A DNA stretch of 64,000 bases from JAMXLO01 sp037201625 (GTDB taxonomy: Bacteria; Pseudomonadota; Alphaproteobacteria; Acetobacterales; Acetobacteraceae). Under the pieces are notes generated by a model that searched no databases, was not told the origin of the DNA, and saw only the letters and a list, made by a program, of their open reading frames with translations. Of this stretch, positions 1 through 8,621 are shown piece after piece. The stretch is taken from positions 1,488,001 to 1,552,000 of the forward strand of contig JBBCGR010000003.1 in NCBI GenBank assembly GCA_037201625.1, written 5' to 3'. How positions within the stretch are numbered: the first letter of the stretch is position 1; each line of letters starts with the position of its first letter. The position numbers were made by a program, and so were the translations under genes.

Positions 1-17
1 GATTATTTGTGCATATA

Positions 18-46
18 TTGATACATTTTCGGTAAAAATACTTATT
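18..46 (+). promoter_or_regulatory. Possible promoter of the first PEP-CTERM gene
   Basis: The first 60 bases are strikingly A+T-rich compared with the rest of the window. TTGATA at 18-23 is followed after 17 bases by CTTATT at 41-46, a weak sigma70-like pair. The match to the -10 consensus is only three of six, so this is tentative. Confidence 0.3.
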
Positions 47-135
47 GCGAAATCGTTCGTTCCGGAATACGTGAGGTTTATCCCGTCGGAGGGATCTTTC
101 CCCGATTGGTGCTTCATGGGCCGGGAGAAATGAAA

Positions 136-891
136 ATGAACGGCAAGGCAATTGCGATTGCAGCTCTGGGTGGAATTCTGCTGGCCGGCAATGCCGGCGC
201 GACGGTCGCCTACAACACCACGCTGGCCTCGCCGAACGGGTCGCCACCGGATCTCGGCACCAGCACCTCTGGCAACAACGCGAGCTGGTTCAACGGTTCG
301 GGCAACCCGCAGGGCGGGTTCACCGTGGTCACCGACAACGGCATCGAGCTTGGCCTGCGCGCAAAGCAGCGTGGCCAACTGCCCATCTACTGGAACAGCG
401 ACAACCTCTATTACGTCCCCACCGGTCTCTCCGGTGGCGCGGCGTTCTGGAACTACGAATTCTCGATCGACGTCCGTCCAGGTGGGGTCGGAGCCCATAC
501 GCTGTCCGAGTATGTCTTCGGGCTGACCATCTCCGACGGCGTGAATACCCAGACCGTCAACCCGGTGACCTATTGGACCGATGACTCGTACTACGGCAAC
601 ACCGCGGGCAATACGATGGTCGCCAAGCATGTCGGCGGGCTCATCGCAAGCGACTGGGTGGCGCAGAACTCCGAAAATCCCAAGTTCGGCGACTATCCGC
701 TCGCCGGGTTCTTCGACCCGAATGCCCAGGGCGTCTATACATTCACGCTGACGGCGGCACTGGCGAGCGCCCCGACCGAGATCCTGGCGAGCGACACGAT
801 GGTGGTCAGCACCCCCGAGCCGGCCAGCCTGGCCGTCCTCGGTTTCGCCTGCCTCGGGCTGATCGGCGCACGCCGCCGGCGCACCGCCTGA
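136..891 (+). CDS. PEP-CTERM sorting domain exported protein
   Basis: An exported protein of 251 residues. A hydrophobic signal peptide (AIAIAALGGILLAG, cleavage near GNAGA) is followed by a serine/glycine/asparagine-rich body. The C-terminus has the PEP motif (TPEPAS), a hydrophobic helix and a basic tail (GARRRRTA), which is the PEP-CTERM sorting signal recognised by an exosortase. The family is associated with exopolysaccharide-producing biofilm bacteria. The start at 136 is chosen because GGGAGA at 123-128 gives normal spacing; ATG 130 and TTG 106 are possible but poorly spaced. The body has no domain I can name. A second PEP-CTERM gene lies near 61.5 kb, and no exosortase gene is in the window. 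Confidence 0.85.
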   Translation: MNGKAIAIAALGGILLAGNAGATVAYNTTLASPNGSPPDLGTSTSGNNASWFNGSGNPQGGFTVVTDNGIELGLRAKQRGQLPIYWNSDNLYYVPTGLSGGAAFWNYEFSIDVRPGGVGAHTLSEYVFGLTISDGVNTQTVNPVTYWTDDSYYGNTAGNTMVAKHVGGLIASDWVAQNSENPKFGDYPLAGFFDPNAQGVYTFTLTAALASAPTEILASDTMVVSTPEPASLAVLGFACLGLIGARRRRTA

Positions 892-909
892 ACGGCGGCC
901 GGCGGCGGC

Positions 910-925
910 AAGGGTCACGACCCTT
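910..925. terminator. Hairpin after the PEP-CTERM gene
   Basis: AAGGGTC and GACCCTT form a perfect 7-bp inverted repeat around a 2-nt centre, 19 bases after the stop codon. There is no U-run, so intrinsic termination is only plausible. Confidence 0.4.
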
Positions 926-1099
926 CGCGCTCGGGGCTGGCGGAGGCCAGGAGCGGCTCATCACTGAACGGACGGCTTCTGGCCAGGAGCCGTCCGGCCC
1001 GGTGGATCTCCGCCCGGGCCTCGCGTCCGCAGCCCGCCGCCGTGGCCCGCGAGGCCGAACGCAGCGCCGCGACCAGCGTTGCGTATCCCGGTCCGCTCG

Positions 1100-1390
1100 T
1101 CACGAACCCGGCGCGGCCCGGTACCAGATGCTGGCCGGGCTTGGCCGGCGTTCCGAAGCCAGCCCGATCCCAATCGAGGAACAGGCCTGCAGCGCCGCGG
1201 CGCAATCGGCATCGGCGAGTTGGCCGATCGCGGCCTGCGGCGAGCGGGACGTGCCGATGGACGCGCGGTTTTCCGCCGCCGCCGGCTGGCCCGCGACAAG
1301 CGCGCCCAGCGCCAGCGCGCCGAACAGCAGGGCGTGCTGCGGGTACGGAGGCAGCACGCGCGGTGTGGTGGGCGGAGTGGTGGATCGCAT
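1100..1390 (-). CDS. Small exported protein, possibly frameshifted
   Basis: A reading frame of 96 residues with a good ribosome-binding site (GGGAGAA five to six bases before ATG 1390). A signal-peptide-like segment (LLFGALALGALVAG) ends at an AXA-type site (QPAAA). The mature part has two cysteines (ADADC, LQACSS). I do not recognise a family. After LQAC the neighbouring frame stays open with coding-like composition down to a stop at 915, so a one-base shift near 1190 may have cut short a protein of roughly 160 residues. Whether the short or the long form is real cannot be settled here. Confidence 0.4.
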   Translation of the reverse strand: MRSTTPPTTPRVLPPYPQHALLFGALALGALVAGQPAAAENRASIGTSRSPQAAIGQLADADCAAALQACSSIGIGLASERRPSPASIWYRAAPGS

Positions 1391-1564
1391 GGAATTCTCC
1401 CGATAACGGCCGATCGCGGCCACCGGGAACATTGCGGCGTCAGACTACCCGCCCATGACGGCGCGGCCATTTCGCGTTGCCACTGTCATACGCGTCCCGA
1501 CGGCGCTTGATCGTCGCCGGCAACGGCCAAACTGGCTCTGGTCAGTGCCGTTGGAGAACGCGCG

Positions 1565-2678
1565 ATGTGGCCGAACCGCCGCCTGACCGATCTGCTCGGG
1601 ATGCCCCACCCGATCGTGCTGGCGCCGATGGCAGGGATCGGCACCGTCGACCTCGCCGCCGCGGTCTGCGCCGCCGGTGGCCTCGGATCGCTGAGTTGCG
1701 CGACCCTCGCCCCGGCGGCGGCGGCAGACGCGATCCATGCCCTTCGAGCGCGGACCACCGCCCCGTTCAGCGTCAACTTCTTCTGCCACGCCGCCGCAAC
1801 GGTCGATCCTGGCCGGGAACGCGCCTGGCTGGACCGGCTGGCCGGTTATCGACGGGAGTTCGGCGTGGCCTCCGCCGAGCCGCCGGCCCGGCTCGACATC
1901 CCCCCGTTCGGCGAGGCGCACTGTGCCGTCATCGAGGCCACCAGGCCGATGGTGGCGAGTTTCCATTTCGGCCTGCCCGCGCCGCCCCTGCTGGCGCGCG
2001 TCAAGGCCGCCGGATGCATCGTCATGTCATCGGCCACCACGGTCGAGGAGGCCGTCTGGCTGGAGGCGCAAGGCGCCGACGTCGTCATCGCGCAGGGGAT
2101 CGAGGCCGGCGGCCACCGCGGCAGCTTCATCGCGTCGGCCGCCCTCGCCCAGCAGCCGGGAACCCTGGCGCTGGTGCCGCAGGTGGTCGATGCCGTCCGC
2201 ATGCCGGTGATCGCCGCGGGTGGGATCGGCGACGGTCGTGGCATCGCGGCGGCCCTGGCGCTGGGCGCCAGCGGCGTGCAACTCGGCACGGCCTATCTGC
2301 GGTGCCCGGAGGGCCGCGACGCCGCCGCTGTATCGCGCCGCGCTCCAGGGCGCCGATGCCGGAATGACTTGCATCACGAATGTGTTCACCGGGCGGCCCG
2401 CGCGGGTGCTGGTGAACCGATTGGTGCGCGAGGCCGGCCCGATCGCCGATGGGCTGCCCGGGTTTCCCCTGCCGATGGGCCCGCTGGTGCCGCTGCGCGC
2501 GCAGGCCGAGAGTGCCGGCAGCGTCGACTTCACGCCGCTGTGGTGCGGGCAGGGCGCCGTACTGGCTCGCGCCATGCCGGCGGAGGAGTTGACGCGCTGG
2601 CTCGCCCAGGATGCGCTGCGGTGTCTCGGCGGGCTTGCCGACCGGCCGGCGCATCGTCAGGGGCTCGGCGCGCACTGA
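1565..2678 (+). pseudogene. Nitronate monooxygenase family protein, frameshifted
   Basis: An FMN-dependent nitronate monooxygenase (2-nitropropane dioxygenase) fold: PIVLAPMAGIGT at the start of the TIM barrel, then GIEAGGHRG and AAGGIGDGRGIAAALALGA, the phosphate-binding region. These enzymes oxidise nitronates such as propionate-3-nitronate. The frame opens at ATG 1565 behind GGAGAA and reads to CPE near residue 249. There one surplus G in the GGG at 2311-2313 shifts the frame. Removing it restores CPEAATPPLYRAAL, the family's usual sequence, and an open frame to the stop at 2678, giving about 370 residues. As written the gene is broken; an assembly error is equally possible. Confidence 0.85.
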
Positions 2679-2686
2679 GCCGCGCC

Positions 2687-2715
2687 TTGCTTTCGGGCCG
2701 TTTCTCCGCCATATC
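2687..2715 (+). promoter_or_regulatory. Candidate promoter of rpsB-tsf
   Basis: TTGCTT at 2687-2692 and CATATC at 2710-2715 are separated by 17 bases. This would place transcription start near 2722 and leave a leader of about 130 nt before rpsB. No known leader motif was recognised. Confidence 0.35.
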
Positions 2716-2850
2716 CGCCGCGCCGGCGACAGCCGGTAATTCACACGCGGGGTGCCTTTCCCGACCAGGCGTTTTCGCCATGGGCGGGTCCGGTGCGGCG
2801 ACGCAACCCCCGCGGAGGCACAACCGGACCAAGCGAAAGGAACCGCCCCC

Positions 2851-3633
2851 ATGGCGATGCCCGACTTCACCATGCGCCAGCTTCTCGAGGCCGGCGTACA
2901 TTTCGGCCACCACACCCGCCGCTGGAACCCCGCGATGGGGCCGTATCTGTACGGCGTGCGCAACCAGGTGCACATCATCGACCTGCAGCAGACCGTCCCG
3001 CTGCTGGACCGCGCGCTGCGCGCCGTGCGCGACGTGACCGCGGCCGGTGGGCGCGTGCTGTTCGTCGGCACCAAGCGGGCCGCCGCCGAATACGTGGCCG
3101 AGGCCGCCAAGCGCTGCGGCCAGTATTACGTGAACCACCGCTGGCTGGGTGGCACGCTGACCAACTGGAAGACCATCACCGGCTCGATCAAGCGCCTGCG
3201 CCAGATCGAGGAACTCGTGGGCGGCAATGTCGAGGGCCTGACCAAGAAAGAGGTGCTCGACATCACCCGCGACCGCGACAAGCTGGAGCGTGCGCTCGGC
3301 GGCATCAAGGAGATGGGCGGCCTGCCCGACATCCTGTTCATCATCGACACGAACAAGGAGAAGCTCGCGGTCGAGGAGGCGAACAAGCTGCATATCCCGG
3401 TGGTGGCCATCCTGGACAGCAACTCCGACCCGCGTGGCGTCACCTTCCCGATCCCCGGCAATGACGATGCGATCCGGGCGATCACCATGTACTGCGACCT
3501 GGTAGCGGGTGCCGTGCTGGACGGCATCAGCGCCGAGATGGCCGCATCGGGCGCTGATCTGGGCGCCGTCGAGGAACTGCCGCCCGAGGCCATGCCGGAG
3601 CTGGAGCTGCCGGCAGAAGCCCCGACCGCCTGA
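2851..3633 (+). CDS. rpsB: Small ribosomal subunit protein uS2
   Basis: Ribosomal protein S2 of the 30S subunit, 260 residues, the usual bacterial length. It has the family's N-terminal signature (LLEAGVHFGHHTRRWNP) and the central GGTLTNWKT and DILFIIDTNKEKLAVEEA segments. The tail is short and acidic (EELPPEAMPELELP). The start at 2851 follows GAAAGGA; the frame is open further upstream but that part is not S2-like. The tsf gene follows after 11 bases, so the two are co-transcribed as in most bacteria. Confidence 0.98.
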   Translation: MAMPDFTMRQLLEAGVHFGHHTRRWNPAMGPYLYGVRNQVHIIDLQQTVPLLDRALRAVRDVTAAGGRVLFVGTKRAAAEYVAEAAKRCGQYYVNHRWLGGTLTNWKTITGSIKRLRQIEELVGGNVEGLTKKEVLDITRDRDKLERALGGIKEMGGLPDILFIIDTNKEKLAVEEANKLHIPVVAILDSNSDPRGVTFPIPGNDDAIRAITMYCDLVAGAVLDGISAEMAASGADLGAVEELPPEAMPELELPAEAPTA

Positions 3634-3644
3634 GGAGACGGACC

Positions 3645-4556
3645 ATGCCTGAGATCACCGCCGCCCTGGTGAAGGACCTGCGCGAGAAGACCGGCGCAGG
3701 CATGATGGACTGCAAGCGCGCGCTGACCGAGACCGGCGGCGACAGTGAGGCCGCGGTCGACTGGCTGCGCAAGAAGGGCCTCGCCGCCGCCGCCAAGAAG
3801 TCCGGCCGCGTCGCTGCCGAGGGGCTGGTGGGCGTCGCCTCGGCGCCCAACCGCGCAGCGATGGTGGAGGTGAACGCGGAGACCGATTTCGTCGCCCGCA
3901 ACGACACGTTCCAGGCCTTCGTCGAGGCGGTGGCGCAGATTGCGCTGTCGGTCGGCGAGGATCTGGACGCGATCAAGGCGGCGTCGTTCCCCGGCACCGG
4001 CCGCACGGTCGCCGAGGAACTGACCCACCTGGTGGCGACGATCGGCGAGAACATGAACATCCGCCGCGCCCGCGTCCTGCACGTCGGCAGCGGCGTCGTC
4101 GCGACCTACGTGCACAATGTGCTTAAGCCGGGCCTGGGCAAGATCGGCGTGCTGGTGGCGGTCGAGGGCACCGGCGAGATGACGACCCTGGAGACGCTCG
4201 GCCGCCAGGTCGGCATGCACATCGCCGCGAGCCGTCCCGAGGCGCTGGACATCGACGGCGTCGATCCCGCCGCGCTGTTGCGGGAGAAGTCGGTGCTGGT
4301 GGACCAGGCCAAGGCGTCGGGCCGCCCGGACAACATCATCGAGAAGATGGTCGAGGGCCGCATCCGGAAGTTCTACGAGGAGATCGTGCTGCTCGAGCAG
4401 GTCTGGGTGCATGACGGCGAGAGCCGGGTGAAGGCGGTGCTGGCCAAGGCCGGCGTGAAGCTGGCCGGGTTCGCGCGCTTCCAGTTAGGCGAGGGCATCG
4501 ACAAGCCCGAGGGCCCCGACTTCGCCTCCGAAGTGGCCGCCACCGCGGGCGTGTAA
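3645..4556 (+). CDS. tsf: Elongation factor Ts
   Basis: The guanine-nucleotide exchange factor for EF-Tu, 303 residues. The N-terminal UBA-like domain carries the signature VKDLREKTGAGMMDCKRAL, followed by KKGLAAAAKKSGRVAAEGL and the TDFVARND motif of the core. The start is preceded by GAGGAGAC. It ends the rpsB operon: pyrH and frr, which often follow, are absent, and the next gene is on the opposite strand. A repeat hairpin lies just past the stop. Confidence 0.98.
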   Translation: MPEITAALVKDLREKTGAGMMDCKRALTETGGDSEAAVDWLRKKGLAAAAKKSGRVAAEGLVGVASAPNRAAMVEVNAETDFVARNDTFQAFVEAVAQIALSVGEDLDAIKAASFPGTGRTVAEELTHLVATIGENMNIRRARVLHVGSGVVATYVHNVLKPGLGKIGVLVAVEGTGEMTTLETLGRQVGMHIAASRPEALDIDGVDPAALLREKSVLVDQAKASGRPDNIIEKMVEGRIRKFYEEIVLLEQVWVHDGESRVKAVLAKAGVKLAGFARFQLGEGIDKPEGPDFASEVAATAGV

Positions 4557-4575
4557 CACGGGGTCCGGGCCCCCT

Positions 4576-4642
4576 GTCATTGCGAGGAGCGGAGCGACGA
4601 AGCAATCCCCATGGAGATTGCTTCGCTGCCACTTGCAATGAC
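4576..4642. repeat. GTCATTGCGAG-type inverted repeat, likely terminator
   Basis: An imperfect inverted repeat of 67 bp lies between two convergent genes. The outer arms are GTCATTGC and GCAATGAC, and the inner arms are CGAAGCAATC and GATTGCTTCG. Similar short palindromic units are common between genes in proteobacteria. A variant copy lies at 28439-28488. Its position suggests it ends transcription of tsf and of the oxidoreductase from both sides. Confidence 0.65.
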
Positions 4643-4651
4643 CGGAGGCCG

Positions 4652-7600
4652 CTAGGCCGCCACCCCGCGGGCGTGCAGGCGGCGTAGCGCGCGGTCGATC
4701 CATTGCGCCGTCAGCTTCTCCTGCGCGCCGTTCTGCAGCAGCCGCTCATGCAGCGCCGGGAAGTCCACCCGGTCCAGCGCCTGGTCCTGGTTGAAGCAGG
4801 AGAACACCACGCTCCGCTCGCCGGTCACCGGGTCCACCTGGGGCTGGAGGCACTGCGCGCAGACCTCCTTCATCATGCACTGCATCGGCGAGTTGATCGA
4901 ACCGATCGCGCCATGCCCCGGCTTCAGCAGCGGTGCCAGCACGCCATGGCGCGCGGCACCCACCGCCTGCATCATCCGGTCCGAGCCGATGACGATCATG
5001 TGGTCCGCCTCGGCCAGTCCCACCTCCGCACCGTGCGCCGCCATCGCCTGCACGATATTGCCGACGAAGCTGCGATCCTGGGGACGGGTCGGCGCGAACC
5101 CCGGCGCCTCGTCGCAGCACCACACGATCACATCGGCGGCGCGCTCGATCTCCGCCACCTTGTACCGGTCGCGCATCTGCTTGTAGCCGGCGAAGTAGAT
5201 CACGCGGGAGCCTGCCGCCCGCAGCGCTGCGCCGATCGAGAACAGCACCGCGTTCCCCAGCCCGCCGCCGACCAGCGCCACCGTGGCGTCTGCGTGAATC
5301 TCGGTAGGCGATCCTGTGGGGCCCATCAGCACCACCGGTTCGCCCGGCTTCAGCAGCGCGCAGATGTCGGAACTGCCGCCCATCTCCAGCACGATGACCG
5401 ACACGAGACCGCGCTGCGGATCGGTCCAGGCGCCGGTCATCGCCAGGCCCTCCATCGCCAGTACCGTGCTGGCGGCCCCCGCCTCGGCGATGCGCGGCGC
5501 GAGCATCTCGAAGTTCTGCAGCCGGTAGAACTGGCCGGGCCGGAACGCCCGCGCCTGCGCCGGTGCATGCAGCACCACCTCCAGGATGGTGGGCGTCAGC
5601 CGGTTCACCGCATGCACCGTCGGCACCAGGTCCCGGCGGCACTGCGCGATCAGGTCGGCCCCGCTGACCGGCGTCGCCTCGCGCGCGGCGAGCGTCTGCG
5701 ACACGACCGGATAGCCGCGCTTCGCCCCGCCCATCGCCTTCACGACATTGCCGAAGAAGCTCGGATGCAGGTCGCCGAAGAAGCTGACGAACCGGCCGTC
5801 CTCGGCGCGATGCATCAGCACATGCGTCTGCTCGGGCTTCGCCAGGCCGCGCACCACCGTCACCGGCGCGCCCGTCGCGTCCACCGCCTGGAAATAGCGG
5901 CCGTCGAGCGCGATGCGGCCGTCCTCGCGCGCCAGCACCGTGTTGGGCTGCGTGCCGGCGGCGACCAGGATGGCGCGGGCCGGCAGCGTCGCCGCGGACC
6001 CGTCGGCGCGCTTCATGCGGATGGCGGCGGCGTGGCCGAACGCGTCGACCTCCACCGCCTCGGGCGTCAGCCCTTCGGCAAACTGCACCGCCTCCTCCAG
6101 CGCCTTCGCCACTTCTTCATGGTTCAGGGTGTAGGACGGGCTGTCGACCAGCCGGCGGCGATAGGCGATGGTCGCGCCGCCCCAGCCGTTGAGCAACTGC
6201 GCCAGATGCGGCGCACGCCCCTCGCGTGACGCCGCCTCGCGTTCGGCGGCGATCGCCGCGGCGTGCGACAGGAACTCATCGGCGATGCCGGCCTGCTCGG
6301 CACTCCAGGGCCCGCACACCGCCGCCTCGCCGCGCTCGGCGACCAGCGTGCGGTAGCGGGCGGCGAATTTCTCGACCTGGCGGACATAGTAGGCGAGGCT
6401 CTCGGTCGCGGTGTCGACAGCCGTCAGCCCGCCGCCGATCACCACCACCGGCAGGCGAAGCTGCAGATTGGCGATCGAGGACTGCTTCGCCGCGCCGCTA
6501 AGCTGCAGCGCCATCAGGAAATCCGACGCCGCGCGCACGCCCCGCGCCAGGCCGTTCGGGATGTCGAGCACGGTCGGCTTGCCCGCCCCCATGCACAGCG
6601 CGACATGGTCGAACCCCATCGCCCAGGCATCGTCGATGCCGAGCGTCGCGCCGCCGCCGAACCGGATGCCGCCGAAATGCGCGAACTGCGCCCGCCGCTC
6701 CAGCAGCAGGCGCACCAGCTTCAGGTAGTTCTTGTTCCAGCGCACCGTGATGCCGTACTCGGCCACGCCGCCGAAGCCGGCCATCACCCGGTCGTCCAGG
6801 TTCTCGAACAGGGTGTCGGCGTCACGCACCGGCGCCGCGGGATCGAAGCCCAGCGGCTCGATCTTCAGCCCGTCGACCGCGACCACGGTGTGGCCGTCGT
6901 TCATCAGGTGGTGCGCCAGGGTGAATCCCGCCGGACCCAGCCCGACGATCAGCACCTTGCGCCCGCTGTCCGGCCGCGGCAGCGGGCGGTTGATATCGAG
7001 CGGGTTCCAGCGCGTCAGCAGCGCGTAGATCTCAAACCCCCAGGGCAGGCCGAGTACGTCCTTCAGCACGCTGGTCTCGGCTTGCGGAATGTCGACCGGG
7101 TCCTGCTTCTGGTAAATGCAGGCCTTCATGCAGTCGTTGCAGATGCGGTGGCCGGTCGCCGCCATCATCGGGTTGTCGATCGCGATCGTGGCGAAGGCGC
7201 CGATCACGCTGCCCTGAGCGCGCAGCGTGTGCATCTCGCTGATCTTCTCGTCGAGCGGACAGCCGGCCAGCGTCACGCCGAACGGCGATTTGTGGAACTG
7301 CCCGGTCTTGCGGTCCTTCAGCCCGTGGCGGCAGGAATCCTTGCCCTGGGTGTGGCACCAGATGCAGTAGTTGATCTGGTCCAGCGCCTGCTGGCGGTTC
7401 ATCCCCGGATCGGTCAGCGCGAACCCCTCGCGCGGCCGCCAGTCGTGCTCCGGCAGGCGCAGCATGGTGACGCCGTCGCGCTCGACGGTCTCCACCGGGA
7501 CCAGGTGCTGCGGGTCCAGCCGGTGCGGCACGCGGAACAGCGTGGCGCCGGGATGCGCCGCCCGCCCGGCCTCGGTCAGCGTCGCCCAGGCGGCATAGCG

Positions 7601-8095
7601 CATCGCCACATCGAGCGACTCGGCATCGCCCGCCTGTTCCCACGCCGCGACGTGACCGGCGAAGGCGCGTTCGGTCAGCGCCTCGTGGAACAGCGCCTCG
7701 AGGGCGGCGCGCAGCACGGCGCCGTCGAAGCCCGACGGGTCGGGATACTTCTTCACAGCCTGGCGCTGCACGAACAGCCGCTTGCAGGCGTGGATGGGAT
7801 CCAGTTCGTGGGTCTCGCGCGCCAGCGCCGCGGCCTCCGCCTCGACGCCGAACAGCGTCGCGACGAACGCATCGACATGCGGCCCGAGCGCCACGATCAG
7901 GTCGCTCTCATCCTTCGTCGCCAGCGTCTCCGGCGCGGCGCGCGCCGCCAGCAGGCGCAGGTGCAGTGCGGCATCGTCGGCCGTCAGGCGGTCGAGGAAC
8001 GCCCGGTCGAGCCGCACCAGGCCGGCGCGGTTGGCAAGTTCGGCGAAGCTGAAGCCGAAGCCCAGGGTCACAGCATCGGCAGGCAAGGCATCCAT
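4652..8095 (-). CDS. Large Fe-S/FAD oxidoreductase fusion (GltD-like plus PyrK/FNR-like)
   Basis: A 1147-residue multidomain redox protein. Residues 1-230 show no domain I recognise. A cysteine-rich part follows (C244, C247, C255, C279; C319, C322, C326), suited to iron-sulfur clusters. Next comes a GltD-like FAD/NAD(P) domain starting at VLIVGLGPAGFTLAHHL (about residue 381), with a second nucleotide motif VVVIGGGLTAVDTA. From about residue 830 there is a ferredoxin-reductase/PyrK-like half, with FRPGQFYRLQN (flavin), VGGGLGNAV (NAD) and a C-terminal cluster CMMKEVCAQC. The layout resembles glutamate-synthase small subunit fused to a dihydroorotate-dehydrogenase electron-transfer subunit. 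The substrate is unknown. It lies 7 bases behind the MarR gene, so the two probably form one operon. Confidence 0.8.
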   Translation of the reverse strand: MDALPADAVTLGFGFSFAELANRAGLVRLDRAFLDRLTADDAALHLRLLAARAAPETLATKDESDLIVALGPHVDAFVATLFGVEAEAAALARETHELDPIHACKRLFVQRQAVKKYPDPSGFDGAVLRAALEALFHEALTERAFAGHVAAWEQAGDAESLDVAMRYAAWATLTEAGRAAHPGATLFRVPHRLDPQHLVPVETVERDGVTMLRLPEHDWRPREGFALTDPGMNRQQALDQINYCIWCHTQGKDSCRHGLKDRKTGQFHKSPFGVTLAGCPLDEKISEMHTLRAQGSVIGAFATIAIDNPMMAATGHRICNDCMKACIYQKQDPVDIPQAETSVLKDVLGLPWGFEIYALLTRWNPLDINRPLPRPDSGRKVLIVGLGPAGFTLAHHLMNDGHTVVAVDGLKIEPLGFDPAAPVRDADTLFENLDDRVMAGFGGVAEYGITVRWNKNYLKLVRLLLERRAQFAHFGGIRFGGGATLGIDDAWAMGFDHVALCMGAGKPTVLDIPNGLARGVRAASDFLMALQLSGAAKQSSIANLQLRLPVVVIGGGLTAVDTATESLAYYVRQVEKFAARYRTLVAERGEAAVCGPWSAEQAGIADEFLSHAAAIAAEREAASREGRAPHLAQLLNGWGGATIAYRRRLVDSPSYTLNHEEVAKALEEAVQFAEGLTPEAVEVDAFGHAAAIRMKRADGSAATLPARAILVAAGTQPNTVLAREDGRIALDGRYFQAVDATGAPVTVVRGLAKPEQTHVLMHRAEDGRFVSFFGDLHPSFFGNVVKAMGGAKRGYPVVSQTLAAREATPVSGADLIAQCRRDLVPTVHAVNRLTPTILEVVLHAPAQARAFRPGQFYRLQNFEMLAPRIAEAGAASTVLAMEGLAMTGAWTDPQRGLVSVIVLEMGGSSDICALLKPGEPVVLMGPTGSPTEIHADATVALVGGGLGNAVLFSIGAALRAAGSRVIYFAGYKQMRDRYKVAEIERAADVIVWCCDEAPGFAPTRPQDRSFVGNIVQAMAAHGAEVGLAEADHMIVIGSDRMMQAVGAARHGVLAPLLKPGHGAIGSINSPMQCMMKEVCAQCLQPQVDPVTGERSVVFSCFNQDQALDRVDFPALHERLLQNGAQEKLTAQWIDRALRRLHARGVAA

Positions 8096-8102
8096 GACGG
8101 TA

Positions 8103-8546
8103 TCAGCCCATCTTGCGCAACAGTTCGAGCACCTTGGCCCGCTCTTCCGGCAACAAGGGCGACAGGGCCGCCTCGTGCGCGTGGCGCGCGCTTGCCACGA
8201 GGTCGGCGATCAATGCAATGCCCGCGTCGGTCGGTTCCAGCACCGCGGTGCGGCGGTCCATCGGATCGCGGCTCCGGCGGACCAATCCACGGGCGGTCAG
8301 CCGCTGCACCACCCCCTGGATCGTGGCCGGATCCATCGCCGCCTGCCGGCCCAGGAAGTTCTGGGTCACCCGGCGCAACTGCACGGTCTTGAACAGGGCG
8401 GTGAACTGCGTCGGGGTCAGTTCGACATGCGCCATTTCCGCCGTGAACAGCGAGACATGCCGCTGATGGGCGCGGCGCAATAGAAATCCAACGTGATCCT
8501 CGACCACGAAGCCGGCGATGGCGTCAGGCGGTGGCACGCTGGTCAT
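8103..8546 (-). CDS. MarR family transcriptional regulator
   Basis: A winged-helix regulator of 147 residues. The helix-turn-helix region reads LTPTQFTALFKTVQL, then MDPATIQGVVQRLTARGLVRRSRDPMDRRTAVLEPT, the recognition helix and wing with the family's DxRR motif. It is transcribed first, seven bases ahead of the 1147-residue oxidoreductase, which it probably controls together with itself. ATG 8546 has no Shine-Dalgarno sequence, but a strong promoter ends about four bases upstream, so the message may be leaderless. MarR proteins usually repress and are released by small aromatic or oxidising ligands; the ligand here is unknown. Confidence 0.9.
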   Translation of the reverse strand: MTSVPPPDAIAGFVVEDHVGFLLRRAHQRHVSLFTAEMAHVELTPTQFTALFKTVQLRRVTQNFLGRQAAMDPATIQGVVQRLTARGLVRRSRDPMDRRTAVLEPTDAGIALIADLVASARHAHEAALSPLLPEERAKVLELLRKMG

Positions 8547-8556
8547 TTGCACGCGA

Positions 8557-8585
8557 ATGATTGGACCGACGGGCCCTCCGGTCAA
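8557..8585 (-). promoter_or_regulatory. Promoter and palindromic operator of the marR-type operon
   Basis: On the minus strand TTGACC (8580-8585) and AATCAT (8557-8562) stand 17 bases apart, a good sigma70 match. The spacer and -35 contain a 20-bp imperfect palindrome (8564-8583): GACCG and CGGTC arms around a GGGCCC core, 16 of 20 positions symmetric. This is where an autorepressing MarR protein would bind. The predicted start of transcription near 8550 leaves only about four bases before the ATG. Confidence 0.6.
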
Positions 8586-8621
8586 GCTTCGGTAGCGTGT
8601 CGTTCCACCATGGCTGCCCTG

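Noticed and set aside
6263..8392. A 709-residue plus-strand open frame antisense to the large oxidoreductase
   Set aside because: Composition is His/Gln/Arg-rich with no motifs, typical of an antisense shadow in GC-rich DNA; the minus-strand gene has clear domains.
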